DNA from: Ruminococcaceae bacterium UBA7212
GTDB lineage: Bacteria > Bacillota > Clostridia > Oscillospirales > Acutalibacteraceae
Assembly (NCBI GenBank): GCA_002490525.1
Contig: DKUE01000017.1
Span: 29,390-84,124, forward strand
DNA length: 54,735 nucleotides
Direction: 5' to 3'
A program made the translations under genes and the position numbers. The notes under the pieces are model-generated. The model was not told the DNA's origin. It worked only from the letters and a program-made list of their open reading frames with translations, and ran no database searches. Numbering within the stretch: the first letter of the stretch is position 1; the number at the start of each line of letters is the position of its first letter. Shown piece by piece: positions 1 to 8,929 of the stretch.

Positions 1-147
1 CTTTGCTTGATTTTTATTTGTTTTTTCTTTTTGTTTATCTGCACACAACGCAGATATGCCGAAACCGACAAAAGCATTATAAGTGTAACCGATTTGCCGT
101 ATCAATAAACATAAGTTAACAATTTGTCAACCACAGTTAACATTTGC

Positions 148-495
148 TCAGAAACGTATGCAAAAGAGAAAGAGCTCTTTTGCCCAAGAAAGATAGATAG
201 GCACATTGGCGTCAAGCCATCCTTTTATATACGTAAGCTCTGTCTGCTCGGGCTTGCCGAGATGCGCATATATACTGCCGTAGACTTCGGTATTCCCGAC
301 GGCCAGCATAGCCCGCGCACAGTCGCCGACGGCGGCATAATGCCCTACCGCTAAAGCCCCCACAGACAAGCAACCGACCGAAAGCGCTCCGCAGGAAACA
401 CTCCCGATACAAATTGCGCCGATTGCGAATAATCCAACCTCTATTGCACCGACTGACAGCAAACCGAGCGCAAACGATGTTGCAAACGCCGCCAA
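148..495 (-). pseudogene. C-terminal remnant of an XRE-type membrane-associated regulator
   Basis: The 115-codon frame carries a run of short Gly-ending repeats (FAIGAICIGSVSCG, ALSVGCLSVGALAVG) followed by a conserved-looking tail (LLDANVPIYLSWAKELF, with D for L at its second residue). From family memory this pattern is the C-terminal half of Firmicute proteins that start with a helix-turn-helix domain. Here the HTH half is missing. The only start is a TTG overlapping an ATGA, with an in-frame stop just before it. The remnant lies 35 bases behind the GH3 stop on the same strand. I infer a truncated gene; a short expressed membrane peptide is the alternative. Confidence 0.5.
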
Positions 496-530
496 TCATT
501 CGATTTTACACACAATAGGAAAAAGCAAGT

Positions 531-2999
531 TTAACGAAGCTGATTTTTCTTTTCCTGCAAAAATCGCTTCATAGCAGAAGACTGCATACAATAGCGCAGG
601 ACATTTTGTGCGGTACGCTGCAGCTCGCCCAAGGTGATACCGTCTGCTTTCCCGTAGGTTTCCAAAAGCGTACCGTCCGGCTTCTGCTTACCGACGCGCT
701 TCCCACCGGGCATCAACACATCCACCTGCGCGCGGACGCGGTAGGCATTGTTGCATAGATTCGGAAATTCAGGACTTTTTTGTGCGCGCATCCACCAGTC
801 GGTAATGACCAATCCGTCGTATTTCCATTCCCCGCGCAAAACCGTTGTACACAAATCATACTGGTAATGCCCGTGTACGCCGTTGATTTTGTTATATGAG
901 GTCATAATGGTATCGGGATGGCTTTCTTTTATGCAAATTTCAAAGCCTTTTAAATAAATTTCGCGCAGGGCGCGTTCCGAAAGTCTGGAATCGTTCTGTA
1001 CGCGGGCAAACTCCTGATTGTTGCACGCAAAATGCTTTGGGCAGGCAGAAACGCCGTTTTTCTGCAAGCCGCGCACAGCTGCCGCGGCAATTTTTCCTGT
1101 CAAAAGCGGATCTTCGGAATAGTATTCAAAATTGCGTCCGCATAAAGGATTACGGTGAATATTGATACCGGGCGCAAGCAAAACATCCGTCTCCTTTTGG
1201 CACATTTCCGCACCGATTGCCGAAAAAACCTCTTCTACCAAAGCCTCATCAAAGGTGCAGGCAAGTAAAGTGCCGATTGGTATCAGCGAACAGCAGCTCC
1301 ACAAACGAATACCCGAAGGACCGTCAGTCGTAATTACAGGCGGTATTCCTTTGGCACGCAAGGACGCAAGCACGCCGCCGAAAGCACCGGCATTCCCTTC
1401 GACGCCCAATTTGCTGTTCATAGTATAATCGCCGCGGGAGATTGCTTCCAGTTCTGTAAGACTTAACTGCGCCGTAAAATCGGACAGCATAACCGTACCG
1501 TTTTGCACGTCGGATAATTTATAGCCTTTATCACCTGTTATAGGTGTACCCTGCGGCAGATTGTCCGTAATTCTTCTACGCAGATCCGTTTTTCCAAGAT
1601 GAACTGACTGCTTGACAGGCACACGAACACCGCCACGTTCCTCTGCCTTTATAACGGAAAACGGTACACGCGGCGCCGCCGCTTCGGAAAGCTGTTCCGT
1701 TACAAGCAATTCCGTGCACACATAAGTATAGATTGCTTTCGTCTGCCGCACATCTGTGCCGAGATAAAAACGGTACTCGCCCGCTTCGGTTACATATGCG
1801 GAGTAAAATCCTGTAATCCCGCTGTCATCGTAAGAGGAAAGCGCTGTCTTCGGCACAGAGATTGTCAAAACTTCACCCTCACCCGGCGCCAGTGTTTTTG
1901 TTTTTGCGAATCCCGCCAAAATGCGAGCAGGATTTCCAAGCAAACCGCAGGGCTTTTCGAGATACAGCTGAACGGTTTCTTTGCCGCTGTATTTTACACC
2001 GATATTCTTAACCGCACAGGTAAACTGAAACGCCGATTGTGTCACCTGCACCGAAAGAAATTCCAAAGAAAAATCCGTATAGGAAAGACCGAATCCGAAC
2101 GGATACTGCACCTTATCCGGTGTAAAGGATTCAAACCAGCGGTAACCGACATAAATATCCTCTGTATAGAAATTGTAATCCTTTTTACCGAAGTCTGCCG
2201 CCGAGGGATAATCTTCATACGTCTTTGCAACGGTATCGGTCAGTTTGCCGCAGGGCGTAACCGCGCCCGAAAGTAAATCGGCAACTGCATTGCCGCTTTC
2301 CATGCCGCCCTGCCATACAAGCAGTACCGCCCCGATTTTGCCGTCAAATCCGTCTACCCACGACAAATCCATCATACTGCCGATATTCAAAAGGACGACC
2401 GTCTTCTCGAAATGCTTTGTGACAAGGGAAAGCATTTCGCGTTCTGCATCCGTCAAATAGTAACTGCCTTTTTCAAGCGCATTTTCTCTGTCCTCTCCCG
2501 AAGAGCGCCCGATAGTGACAATTGCACAGGCAGACACTGCCTCCGCTTCGCGGACGAGTGTGTCGGATAACGGCATATCCGGATAATACCGCGGCCAGTG
2601 CCCCCAAAAGCCGTGGTCTATCGGATTTTTTTTACACCAATCCGTATAAACGGCTGCCAGTGTTTCATTGACGCAAACATCAGCGCAGTTCCGCAGTCCT
2701 TCTAACAGGCTTACGGCATACGGCTTGTTAACATCGCCGCCTGACCCGTAGCCCGTATAAAACCAATCTGACTGCCCTCTGCCGAATAAAGAAACCGTTA
2801 CACCGTTTTGCAGAGGAAGCAAGCTCCTTTCATTTTTTAAAAGTACAGCGCCCTCTGCCGCCGCACGGCGAAGCAATTCGGGCATACCGGGTGTGACAAT
2901 TTTTTCGGCAGCATTGCGTGCAGATTCCTCCTGGGAAAGTCCTGAAAATTTAGCGGTAAGTTTTGTAAAACCTTGCACAATTTTATTCAATACAGACAT
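531..2999 (-). CDS. Glycoside hydrolase family 3 beta-glucosidase with permuted domain order
   Basis: Predicted exo-acting beta-glucosidase/xylosidase, 822 aa. Domain order is inverted relative to most GH3 enzymes. The (alpha/beta)6 'C-terminal' type domain comes first (about 40-300, ending FGFGLSY). A fibronectin-III-like segment follows (about 305-420), and the TIM-barrel 'N-terminal' domain comes last (about 500-800), with TTDGPSGIR, NIHRNPLCGRNFEYYSEDP and KHFACNNQE. The nucleophile is Asp734 in VITDWW. Inverted GH3 enzymes are known from Butyrivibrio and Ruminococcus. There is no signal peptide, so it is likely cytoplasmic and acts on imported oligosaccharides. It has a good RBS and lies 16 bases after the LUD gene, so it is the third gene of a GH43-LUD-GH3 operon. 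Confidence 0.93.
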   Translation of the reverse strand: MSVLNKIVQGFTKLTAKFSGLSQEESARNAAEKIVTPGMPELLRRAAAEGAVLLKNERSLLPLQNGVTVSLFGRGQSDWFYTGYGSGGDVNKPYAVSLLEGLRNCADVCVNETLAAVYTDWCKKNPIDHGFWGHWPRYYPDMPLSDTLVREAEAVSACAIVTIGRSSGEDRENALEKGSYYLTDAEREMLSLVTKHFEKTVVLLNIGSMMDLSWVDGFDGKIGAVLLVWQGGMESGNAVADLLSGAVTPCGKLTDTVAKTYEDYPSAADFGKKDYNFYTEDIYVGYRWFESFTPDKVQYPFGFGLSYTDFSLEFLSVQVTQSAFQFTCAVKNIGVKYSGKETVQLYLEKPCGLLGNPARILAGFAKTKTLAPGEGEVLTISVPKTALSSYDDSGITGFYSAYVTEAGEYRFYLGTDVRQTKAIYTYVCTELLVTEQLSEAAAPRVPFSVIKAEERGGVRVPVKQSVHLGKTDLRRRITDNLPQGTPITGDKGYKLSDVQNGTVMLSDFTAQLSLTELEAISRGDYTMNSKLGVEGNAGAFGGVLASLRAKGIPPVITTDGPSGIRLWSCCSLIPIGTLLACTFDEALVEEVFSAIGAEMCQKETDVLLAPGINIHRNPLCGRNFEYYSEDPLLTGKIAAAAVRGLQKNGVSACPKHFACNNQEFARVQNDSRLSERALREIYLKGFEICIKESHPDTIMTSYNKINGVHGHYQYDLCTTVLRGEWKYDGLVITDWWMRAQKSPEFPNLCNNAYRVRAQVDVLMPGGKRVGKQKPDGTLLETYGKADGITLGELQRTAQNVLRYCMQSSAMKRFLQEKKNQLR

Positions 3000-3015
3000 A
3001 GGTATGCTCCTTTTC

Positions 3016-3651
3016 TCAATAACCTAAGCTTTCGCCGACCAAAATGACCTTAATGCGATTCGGGATATGTGAACGGCGGGTAATGACGGTTTGACTGCAA
3101 ATACAGTCGGATGCATAACAATCGCCGCACACACCGCTCACGGCACAGGGCGTTCTGCGGGAAAGACGCGTAGCATTGGGCGGGCAGGCAACTGTTTTTA
3201 CACGGTCATATCCGCTTTCCACATCTTTAACCAGTTTATTCATCCCCGCTACGACAATCACATTTTGCGGTCCGAAAATCAAAAAAGCAAGGCGGCTGCC
3301 ATTGCCGTCAATATTGACAAGCTCACCGTCCAGCGTGATTGCGTTTGTGCTCGTAAGGAAAAAATCGGAAGTACAGATTTCACCGTATACGGCACGCTGT
3401 TCCTCAGTTGTTTTCGCCTTTGCGCGGTCAATGAGACGGTAATCGGAATCAGAAAGTGCATCCATAATCCCCGCCTCGCCTAAGGTCATAGAACCGCCCC
3501 AGGAAACGCTTGCCCCTTTTGGTATTATCTCCAACACCTTTTGTACAGCGGCGGCTTTATCGGCACAATAATAGCCTTCTATCTGCCGTTTTTTTAAATT
3601 TGCAATCACGGTTTTTGCCGCATTTTCGTAATATTTCTGCATCGGTGTCAT
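3016..3651 (-). CDS. LUD-domain (lactate utilisation-type, DUF162) protein
   Basis: 211 aa protein of the LUD/DUF162 fold. It shows the typical SWGGSMTLGEAGI stretch (about 50-63) and DFFLTSTNAIT...GELVNIDGNGSR (about 96-122). The C-terminus adds a cysteine-rich segment (CAVSGVCGDCYASDCICSQ), which could bind metal or an Fe-S cluster. LUD proteins with this layout are common in clostridia as single genes of uncertain substrate, apart from LutC of lactate oxidation. Strong AGGAGA RBS. It lies 14 bases after GH43 and 16 before GH3, so it is translated from a glycan operon. That is an odd partner, and its role here is unknown. Confidence 0.85.
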   Translation of the reverse strand: MTPMQKYYENAAKTVIANLKKRQIEGYYCADKAAAVQKVLEIIPKGASVSWGGSMTLGEAGIMDALSDSDYRLIDRAKAKTTEEQRAVYGEICTSDFFLTSTNAITLDGELVNIDGNGSRLAFLIFGPQNVIVVAGMNKLVKDVESGYDRVKTVACPPNATRLSRRTPCAVSGVCGDCYASDCICSQTVITRRSHIPNRIKVILVGESLGY

Positions 3652-3665
3652 ATATATATCTCCTT

Positions 3666-4679
3666 TTATTTTCCAAAAGCTTTTATCAACGCATTGTATT
3701 CCTCAATGGTAATGGGAATTACCGAGCCGTGACGCGGACCGAAGTCCATAGCATAGTTTTTTCGTTTCAACTTTAAGAAATGTTCAAAATCTGTTGTTTG
3801 CTGTGCAAAATAGCGATGCTTACCGTACTGATCCATCAGCATTATCCAAGTGTCCGTCCCTGTAACATTATACATAGAACTGCCCTCCACCCCCGAGGAG
3901 GCAAGCGAGACGATCACAGGCGAATCCGTATAAGGTCCGTTCATTTTATCCGCTGTGACATAGGCGATGGTCTGATCTTCATCGTGCTTAAAATACATAT
4001 AATACTTACTGTTCTGCGGGTTATAAATAATATCCGCATCAATCGTTTGCACGCCCTCTCGGATATACAACGGTTGCGGTGTGCTGAGCGTTTTAAAATC
4101 CGATGTGTAAGCATAATACATAGCCGCGATATCGTTTTCCGCAGTGGAGTGCGCCCAATAGACCATGTACTGCCCTTTTTCACTGTCCCAAAGCGCTTGC
4201 GGTGCCCAGGCCCGGTTCGTTGCGGCAAACGCACCGCCGAAATCACGAATGTCAATCAATGTTTCGTCTGTCCATGTGATTAAATCCGCAGATTTCCATG
4301 TAATCAATGCATGATTTGATGTCCACCCCTCGGACGCAGCCATATCTGTAGCAATAATGTAATAAAATCCGTCTTCACCCTTTAATATGTATGGATCGCG
4401 CACGGACTTTTTGCCGAGGGTTTGTGTGATTACCGCTTCGTTTCCGTTCAGTGGTTCAAAGCTATAGCCATCACGGCTGACCGCAAAATGGATTCGTTCC
4501 TCGTTGGGCGCATTACCCACAAAATAACAAAACAAATAGCCACCGCTTAGACTTTCGGCAGGCTTTGCGTATTTTAAAATTCCCGTTACATACAGTACGG
4601 AAACCGTAACGCCTGCAGCAAGAAACAACACACAGGAAGCACCTGCCGCTATTTTCTTGATTTTTGAAGTATTCTTCAT
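3666..4679 (-). CDS. Membrane-anchored or secreted GH43-like glycosidase
   Basis: 337 aa. An N-terminal hydrophobic segment (about 10-30) follows basic residues, giving a signal anchor or uncleaved signal peptide. The rest is a five-bladed beta-propeller-like GH43/GH-J type domain. SVRDPYIL carries a family-typical Asp, and RAWAPQALWDSEKGQYMVYW is the classic WAP...W strand pair. GSSMYNVTG provides a possible acid residue region. GH43 enzymes are mainly alpha-arabinofuranosidases and beta-xylosidases. Start set at the ATG of MKNTSK because GGAG lies 10 bases ahead; an in-frame GTG three codons earlier is too close to that RBS. First gene of the GH43-LUD-GH3 operon. Exact substrate unknown. 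Confidence 0.82.
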   Translation of the reverse strand: MKNTSKIKKIAAGASCVLFLAAGVTVSVLYVTGILKYAKPAESLSGGYLFCYFVGNAPNEERIHFAVSRDGYSFEPLNGNEAVITQTLGKKSVRDPYILKGEDGFYYIIATDMAASEGWTSNHALITWKSADLITWTDETLIDIRDFGGAFAATNRAWAPQALWDSEKGQYMVYWAHSTAENDIAAMYYAYTSDFKTLSTPQPLYIREGVQTIDADIIYNPQNSKYYMYFKHDEDQTIAYVTADKMNGPYTDSPVIVSLASSGVEGSSMYNVTGTDTWIMLMDQYGKHRYFAQQTTDFEHFLKLKRKNYAMDFGPRHGSVIPITIEEYNALIKAFGK

Positions 4680-4811
4680 GGAGAACACACTCCAAATTAC
4701 ATATTTTTTGTTAGCATATCATAAATTTGCATTTTTTTCAATAAAAACACCTCTCCGCCGTAATGAAAAAACAGCAGAGAGGCTTTCATATCTATTTTTG
4801 CAAAAATATAA

Positions 4812-5648
4812 TCAGTCTTCCTTAAAAATGCCGTCAAACAGCGGAAGCTTGGACATCTTCATCACAGCACTGAACAGTCTGCCGCCCTGCACGGGAAGAA
4901 GTCTGCCGAAATAATTCATGAATGCGGCATCCATACCGAATACCATCAAACTGTGCTGTTTAGAAATGCCGTTCATAATCAGATTCACCATTCTGTCGCA
5001 AGAGGTGCTGACCATATTCAGCATTTTCTGCGCCTTCTCATCGGAAGAGCCTTGGTTGCGGAAAATGTCAGTCTTTGTGAAGCCGGGGCAGACAATACCG
5101 ACATAGCATTTGCCGCGCAACTCCTCACGCATGGATTCCGTAAGGGATTTCAGTGCCGCTTTGCTTGCGGAATACACGGAAGTACCCGCTAAAGACATAA
5201 GCGCCGCAGAGGAATCGATATTGATAATAGCGGGAGAAGAGGACTTCAAAAGGAGCGGCAACAGCGCGTGCATAGAATAAACTGCCGAATAGAAATTGAT
5301 ATTCATCGCCTTTTCGATTTCTTCAATCGAATAGTGCTGGAATTTATCAAACTTCGGCAAAATGCCCGCATTGTTAATCAGCACATCGGGCTGAATATTG
5401 TTTTCCTGCAAATATGTAAGATAATTGTCCCAATTGGCACGGTCGGAAACATCAAACAGCTGATAAGAAAACTTATCCGCATACTCGCCAAGCTCTGCAA
5501 CCAGTGCTTCCATTTTCTGTTGGCTTCTCGCTACGCCGAGAACCGTACAGCCGTGTTCTTTAATAAGTTTTTCCGTAATGCCCTTACCCATGCCGCTGGA
5601 TGCGCCTGTGACAATGACGGTTTTATTGTTCAGCCAGTTTTGATCCAT
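4812..5648 (-). CDS. Short-chain dehydrogenase/reductase (classical SDR)
   Basis: 278 aa Rossmann-fold oxidoreductase. TGASSGMGKGI (about 15-25) is the TGxxxGxG dinucleotide-binding motif and NNAG lies near residue 90. A catalytic Ser precedes YSASK (about 157-161), which supplies Tyr and Lys. The C-terminal 60 residues (MVNLIMNGISKQHSLMVFGMDAAFMNYF) resemble the membrane-proximal tail of SDRs acting on lipids or steroids. Substrate not determinable. Strong AAGGAGAG RBS. It sits alone between the GH operon and a divergent metallopeptidase. Confidence 0.9.
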   Translation of the reverse strand: MDQNWLNNKTVIVTGASSGMGKGITEKLIKEHGCTVLGVARSQQKMEALVAELGEYADKFSYQLFDVSDRANWDNYLTYLQENNIQPDVLINNAGILPKFDKFQHYSIEEIEKAMNINFYSAVYSMHALLPLLLKSSSPAIINIDSSAALMSLAGTSVYSASKAALKSLTESMREELRGKCYVGIVCPGFTKTDIFRNQGSSDEKAQKMLNMVSTSCDRMVNLIMNGISKQHSLMVFGMDAAFMNYFGRLLPVQGGRLFSAVMKMSKLPLFDGIFKED

Positions 5649-5823
5649 AACCGAAACTCTCCTTTACATATAAAAACTATGATAAATATTTTAGCCTATT
5701 CCCCCAATTTTTGCAAGTCCTTTTTTCAGATTATGCGAGTAAAAAAATCCCGACAAAACGTACAAAAAAGGATTGCAAAACACCTTTGTTCCTGTTAAAC
5801 TGACTGTAGAAAGGAATTACGCA

Positions 5824-6339
5824 ATGGAATATACCGTGTTCTATGAGAAACGAAAAACGCTGTCTCTAAAGGTGGAGACAGATTTGACTATTACTGTCAA
5901 GGCGCCGAAGGGATTGCCGAGCGGGGAAATAGACCGCTTCGTGCACGCCCATGCTTTATGGATTGAAAAGGCAAAAACGCGGCAGCTGAGCCGCGCACAG
6001 ACGGAAAATTCGCTCACCGATGCACGCATGGGGGAGTTACGTGCCTGTGCCAAAGCAGAAATTCCAAAACGGGTGGCATATTTTGCAAAAGTCATGGGCG
6101 TACAGCCCACAGGGATTAAAATTACATCTGCGAAAACACGGTTCGGCTCATGCAGCGGCAAAAACAGTCTCTGCTTTTCCTGGCGGCTGATGCTGTATCC
6201 GCCCGATGCCGTGGATTACGTTGTCGTGCATGAACTGGCGCACATTCGGGAAAAAAATCACTCTCCCGCCTTTTACGCCGTGGTCGCTTCGGTACTGCCG
6301 GACTACAAAGCACGCGAACAGCTGTTAAAAAACACCTGA
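5824..6339 (+). CDS. YgjP/WLM-type M48-like zinc metallopeptidase
   Basis: 171 aa. The zinc site is visible as HELAH (His136, Glu137, His140) with a downstream HSP (His146), preceded by TRFGSCSGKNSLCFSWRL, the hallmark of the YgjP (DUF45/SprT-like) family. Members are small cytoplasmic putative metalloproteases, often near restriction systems; the substrate is not established. Start taken at MEYTVF because AAGGA lies 8 bases ahead. An in-frame ATG 17 codons upstream has no RBS. Its stop abuts the broken end of the IS110 remnant, so the insertion landed right behind this gene without damaging it. Confidence 0.88.
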   Translation: MEYTVFYEKRKTLSLKVETDLTITVKAPKGLPSGEIDRFVHAHALWIEKAKTRQLSRAQTENSLTDARMGELRACAKAEIPKRVAYFAKVMGVQPTGIKITSAKTRFGSCSGKNSLCFSWRLMLYPPDAVDYVVVHELAHIREKNHSPAFYAVVASVLPDYKAREQLLKNT

Positions 6340-6341
6340 AA

Positions 6342-6826
6342 GAAGGGCGACATTGCAAACTGTAAAGGCATTTTGAAAACGGTTTTTCTCACTGCTTTTC
6401 ATTGAAGTTAATTTGTAACGGTAACGGGTAAATTCGCGAAGAATACGAATATCCTTTGATGGTATAAAACGACCGGGAACAAGACCTAAACGAAATAGGT
6501 CACCAATCCATTTAGAATCTTTGGTATCGTCTTTGTTGCCTTTTACGGCTTTAACCCATTTAGGATTTGCAATAGTAACCCGAACACCTCGTTCTTCAAG
6601 GATATTAAATACAGGAACCCAATACTTGCCTGTAGATTCCATACAAACATCCATACAGTTGTTTGTGTGGAGCCAATCGGCAAAACGATGTAAATCTGAA
6701 TTGCAGGTAGAAAAGCGTTTCTTTTGGTAGTGAGGCTGTACCCCTTCCGTAGTGGAAATAATTGTTCCCACTACGGAAGGTTTTGTGGACATCTATGCCA
6801 CAACAAATCGGATAAATAACTTTCAA
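6342..6826 (-). pseudogene. IS110-family transposase, frameshifted and 3'-truncated
   Basis: The N-terminal DEDD-type part of an IS110 transposase is split over two frames. One frame (TTG start at 6826, AGGAGG ahead) gives MKVIYPICCGIDVHKTF. A +1 shift leads into VVGTIISTTEG...CMESTGKYWVPVF...DAKDTKDSKW-like sequence ending YRYKLTSMKSSEKNRFQNAF. It then stops shortly after NVAL, at about 6345, so roughly the last 60% of a normal 400-residue transposase is gone. No complete IS ends are visible. It is a dead relic. Confidence 0.88.
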
Positions 6827-7064
6827 ACAATCTTCCTCCTTGTAAAAAAATTGAGGAAGAAGACAGTGACTGAATCATCACACAATTTAACAGGTTTTAA
6901 AACAATTTTTAGCGTACGTGCTCAAAGGCAACACTTATTTGTGCTTGAAAAGATGATTCCAACACTGATTATTATACTGTTTTAAGTGAGAATAACTTCT
7001 ACGACTCCCCTCAACGTGCGTTGTAGTGTGTCTTCCTCTTCAAAACAATTATACAATAAAAATC

Positions 7065-7114
7065 GCCGCTGTTCAGCACTCTTTAATGCCTATTTGTGCT
7101 GACGCTTTAGCGGC
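7065..7114. repeat. Long inverted repeat ahead of the metallophosphoesterase gene
   Basis: GCCGCT...CAGCAC at 7065-7079 is complementary to GTGCTG...AGCGGC at 7096-7114, leaving a 16-base loop. On the minus strand it runs straight into GATTTTTATT, so it could terminate minus-strand transcripts. On the plus strand it ends just ahead of the next gene's RBS. Function not established. Confidence 0.55.
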
Positions 7115-7129
7115 AGAATGGAGATTATT

Positions 7130-8677
7130 ATGAAAAAGACAAAACGGGAATCCCATCCGATTCCTGCAAAGGCACTATTGGCGGGCGCATGTCTTTCTGC
7201 CTGTGCGGCCTTTTTGATTTACATGCTCAGAATCAATGCGGTGTTTATTGATTCTACTGTCTTTAAGGGATTTTCTGCTATGCTGTTCGGCGGATGCATT
7301 TTGACCGCCGCGGTTCTGTTTACACTGTTTTTACTGCAAGCCTATCATATACAAAAACGGGGTACGGAATTACATATAAAGAAATCTTTTCAGGTGCTTG
7401 CCAAAATTGCTTTTATTTTTATGGGCATTTTTGTTCTGTACGCGGCATTTACCGTAATTTTTTCCGATTTCGAGATGCGGGCAAGACTGCGCACAGTAAT
7501 TGCTGCTGCCCTGCCGTCTTTTTCGGCAATTCTTTGCATCATCCTGCTTGCATGGGGTCTGCCGCTGATTCAAAAAAAGACTGTCAGATGCAGTATTGCA
7601 ATCGCTCTGTCAGGTGTGCTCACTTTGAGTGTTGTCCTGACACTGTTCCCCTGCTATACTTATAAATTTCTCTCCGACCCTATGGTGATAGATAACGGTG
7701 AAAGCTATTCCGTAGTATTTGCCACAAACGACAGCGGCACGGGCTTTGTGGAATACACGTATCAGGGTGAAAACTGCAAAGTCTATGACGAAGCCGCAGG
7801 CAGACTGAAAAACCGTACGGTGCACACAGTCAGAATTCCGAAAGCACATTTAAACGGCAACACGTACCGCATCGGCTCCACAAGAATGATAGAGGAACGC
7901 AGTTACGGCGGCAGAAGCGGAAAATCTCTGCTCTCCAAGGATTATGCATTTGCCGTGCCGAACGGTGGCACACAAACCTATCTCACGGTTTCCGACTGGC
8001 ATCTGCACCTGCAGGAAGCCTATAACACCATACAGTATACCGGCGATTACGACGGCGTCATTCTGCTCGGTGATGCGGTGCCCGGTCTGGAGACCGAAAA
8101 AGATATTGCAGAAAATATTGTCGCTTTCGGCGGTACGGTTTCAGGCGGGGTTATGCCCGTTTTATATGTGCGCGGCAACCACGAGACCCGCGGACCGTTC
8201 GCGGCGGCGCTGCCTGATTATCTCGGTATGGACAGATTTTTCTATACGGCAGATTACGGAGACTACCGTTTTCTGCTTTTAGACAGCGGCGAAGATAAAA
8301 AAGACAACCATCCCGAATACGGCGGTATGGTTCATTACGACAAATACCGCGCCGATATGGTAGAATGGCTGGAGACGCTGGAAAGTTCCGATAAAAAGAC
8401 GATTACCTTGGTGCACGACAGCGACCTTTGTGTCGAGGAAGATTTACGGGAACGGGCCGAGGTACAGCTTCAAAAGCTCAGTGCAACGGAAATTGTCAGC
8501 GGACATTATCATGTTTGCAAATTCGAGCAGGAAAACGGTTTTAATATTTACACGGACGGCGGATACAAAGACGGAGAGTATATCGCAAGCAAGCTGACGC
8601 TGACAACAGATAATTACCACTTATCCGCTTGGAACAACAAAGGTGAACAGGTGTTTGATAAAGAAATCGTGTGGTAA
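7130..8677 (+). CDS. Multi-pass membrane calcineurin-like metallophosphoesterase
   Basis: 515 aa. Five hydrophobic helices (about 16-34, 47-70, 91-112, 127-145, 154-175) precede a calcineurin-like phosphoesterase domain. Metal-ligand motifs appear in order: SDWHLH (Asp289, His291), LLGD (Asp315), RGNHE (Asn350, His351), LVHDSD and SGHYH. The order and spacing fit an active dinuclear metal hydrolase. The catalytic part is presumably extracytoplasmic after an odd number of helices, but topology is not certain. Start at the second ATG because GGAG lies 8 bases before it. Substrate unknown. Monocistronic, with its own terminator. Confidence 0.87.
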   Translation: MKKTKRESHPIPAKALLAGACLSACAAFLIYMLRINAVFIDSTVFKGFSAMLFGGCILTAAVLFTLFLLQAYHIQKRGTELHIKKSFQVLAKIAFIFMGIFVLYAAFTVIFSDFEMRARLRTVIAAALPSFSAILCIILLAWGLPLIQKKTVRCSIAIALSGVLTLSVVLTLFPCYTYKFLSDPMVIDNGESYSVVFATNDSGTGFVEYTYQGENCKVYDEAAGRLKNRTVHTVRIPKAHLNGNTYRIGSTRMIEERSYGGRSGKSLLSKDYAFAVPNGGTQTYLTVSDWHLHLQEAYNTIQYTGDYDGVILLGDAVPGLETEKDIAENIVAFGGTVSGGVMPVLYVRGNHETRGPFAAALPDYLGMDRFFYTADYGDYRFLLLDSGEDKKDNHPEYGGMVHYDKYRADMVEWLETLESSDKKTITLVHDSDLCVEEDLRERAEVQLQKLSATEIVSGHYHVCKFEQENGFNIYTDGGYKDGEYIASKLTLTTDNYHLSAWNNKGEQVFDKEIVW

Positions 8678-8693
8678 AATGCACATACAAAAC

Positions 8694-8735
8694 AACACCG
8701 TACAAGCCGGTATTGCAATAGTTTGTGCGGTGTTT
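8694..8735 (+). terminator. Rho-independent terminator
   Basis: ACACCGTACAA and TTTGTGCGGTGT form a 12-bp stem (one G-T pair), followed by TTTTCTGTTTTTC, 17 bases after the metallophosphoesterase stop. Confidence 0.85.
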
Positions 8736-8751
8736 TCTGTTTTTCAATTTG

Positions 8752-8850
8752 CTGATTGCACCGTCACTGCACGAAAACGGCAGTAGGGATTGCTACCCAC
8801 TATGCCCGCAAGCGGATGAGGAAACCCGCCTCTACGGGTTCCTACTTTAA
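8752..8850. repeat. Possible dispersed palindromic repeat
   Basis: Non-coding stretch between two terminators, packed with small inverted repeats (AACCCG/CGGGTT at 8822-8840; GGG...CCC around the sequence GGGATTGCTACCC). It looks like a short intergenic repeat element, but only one copy is visible in this window. Confidence 0.35.
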
Positions 8851-8874
8851 TTTTGCTGTAAATAAAAATAAAAA

Positions 8875-8920
8875 AAGCAGAATGCAGACAAGGATTTCTC
8901 ACTTCCTGCGTTCTGCTTTT
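8875..8920 (-). terminator. hppA terminator (bidirectional shape)
   Basis: AAAAGCAGAA-GCAG pairs with CTGC-TTCTGCTTTT. On the minus strand the stem is followed by a T-rich run, directly behind the hppA stop. Confidence 0.85.
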
Positions 8921-8929
8921 ATTATACAC

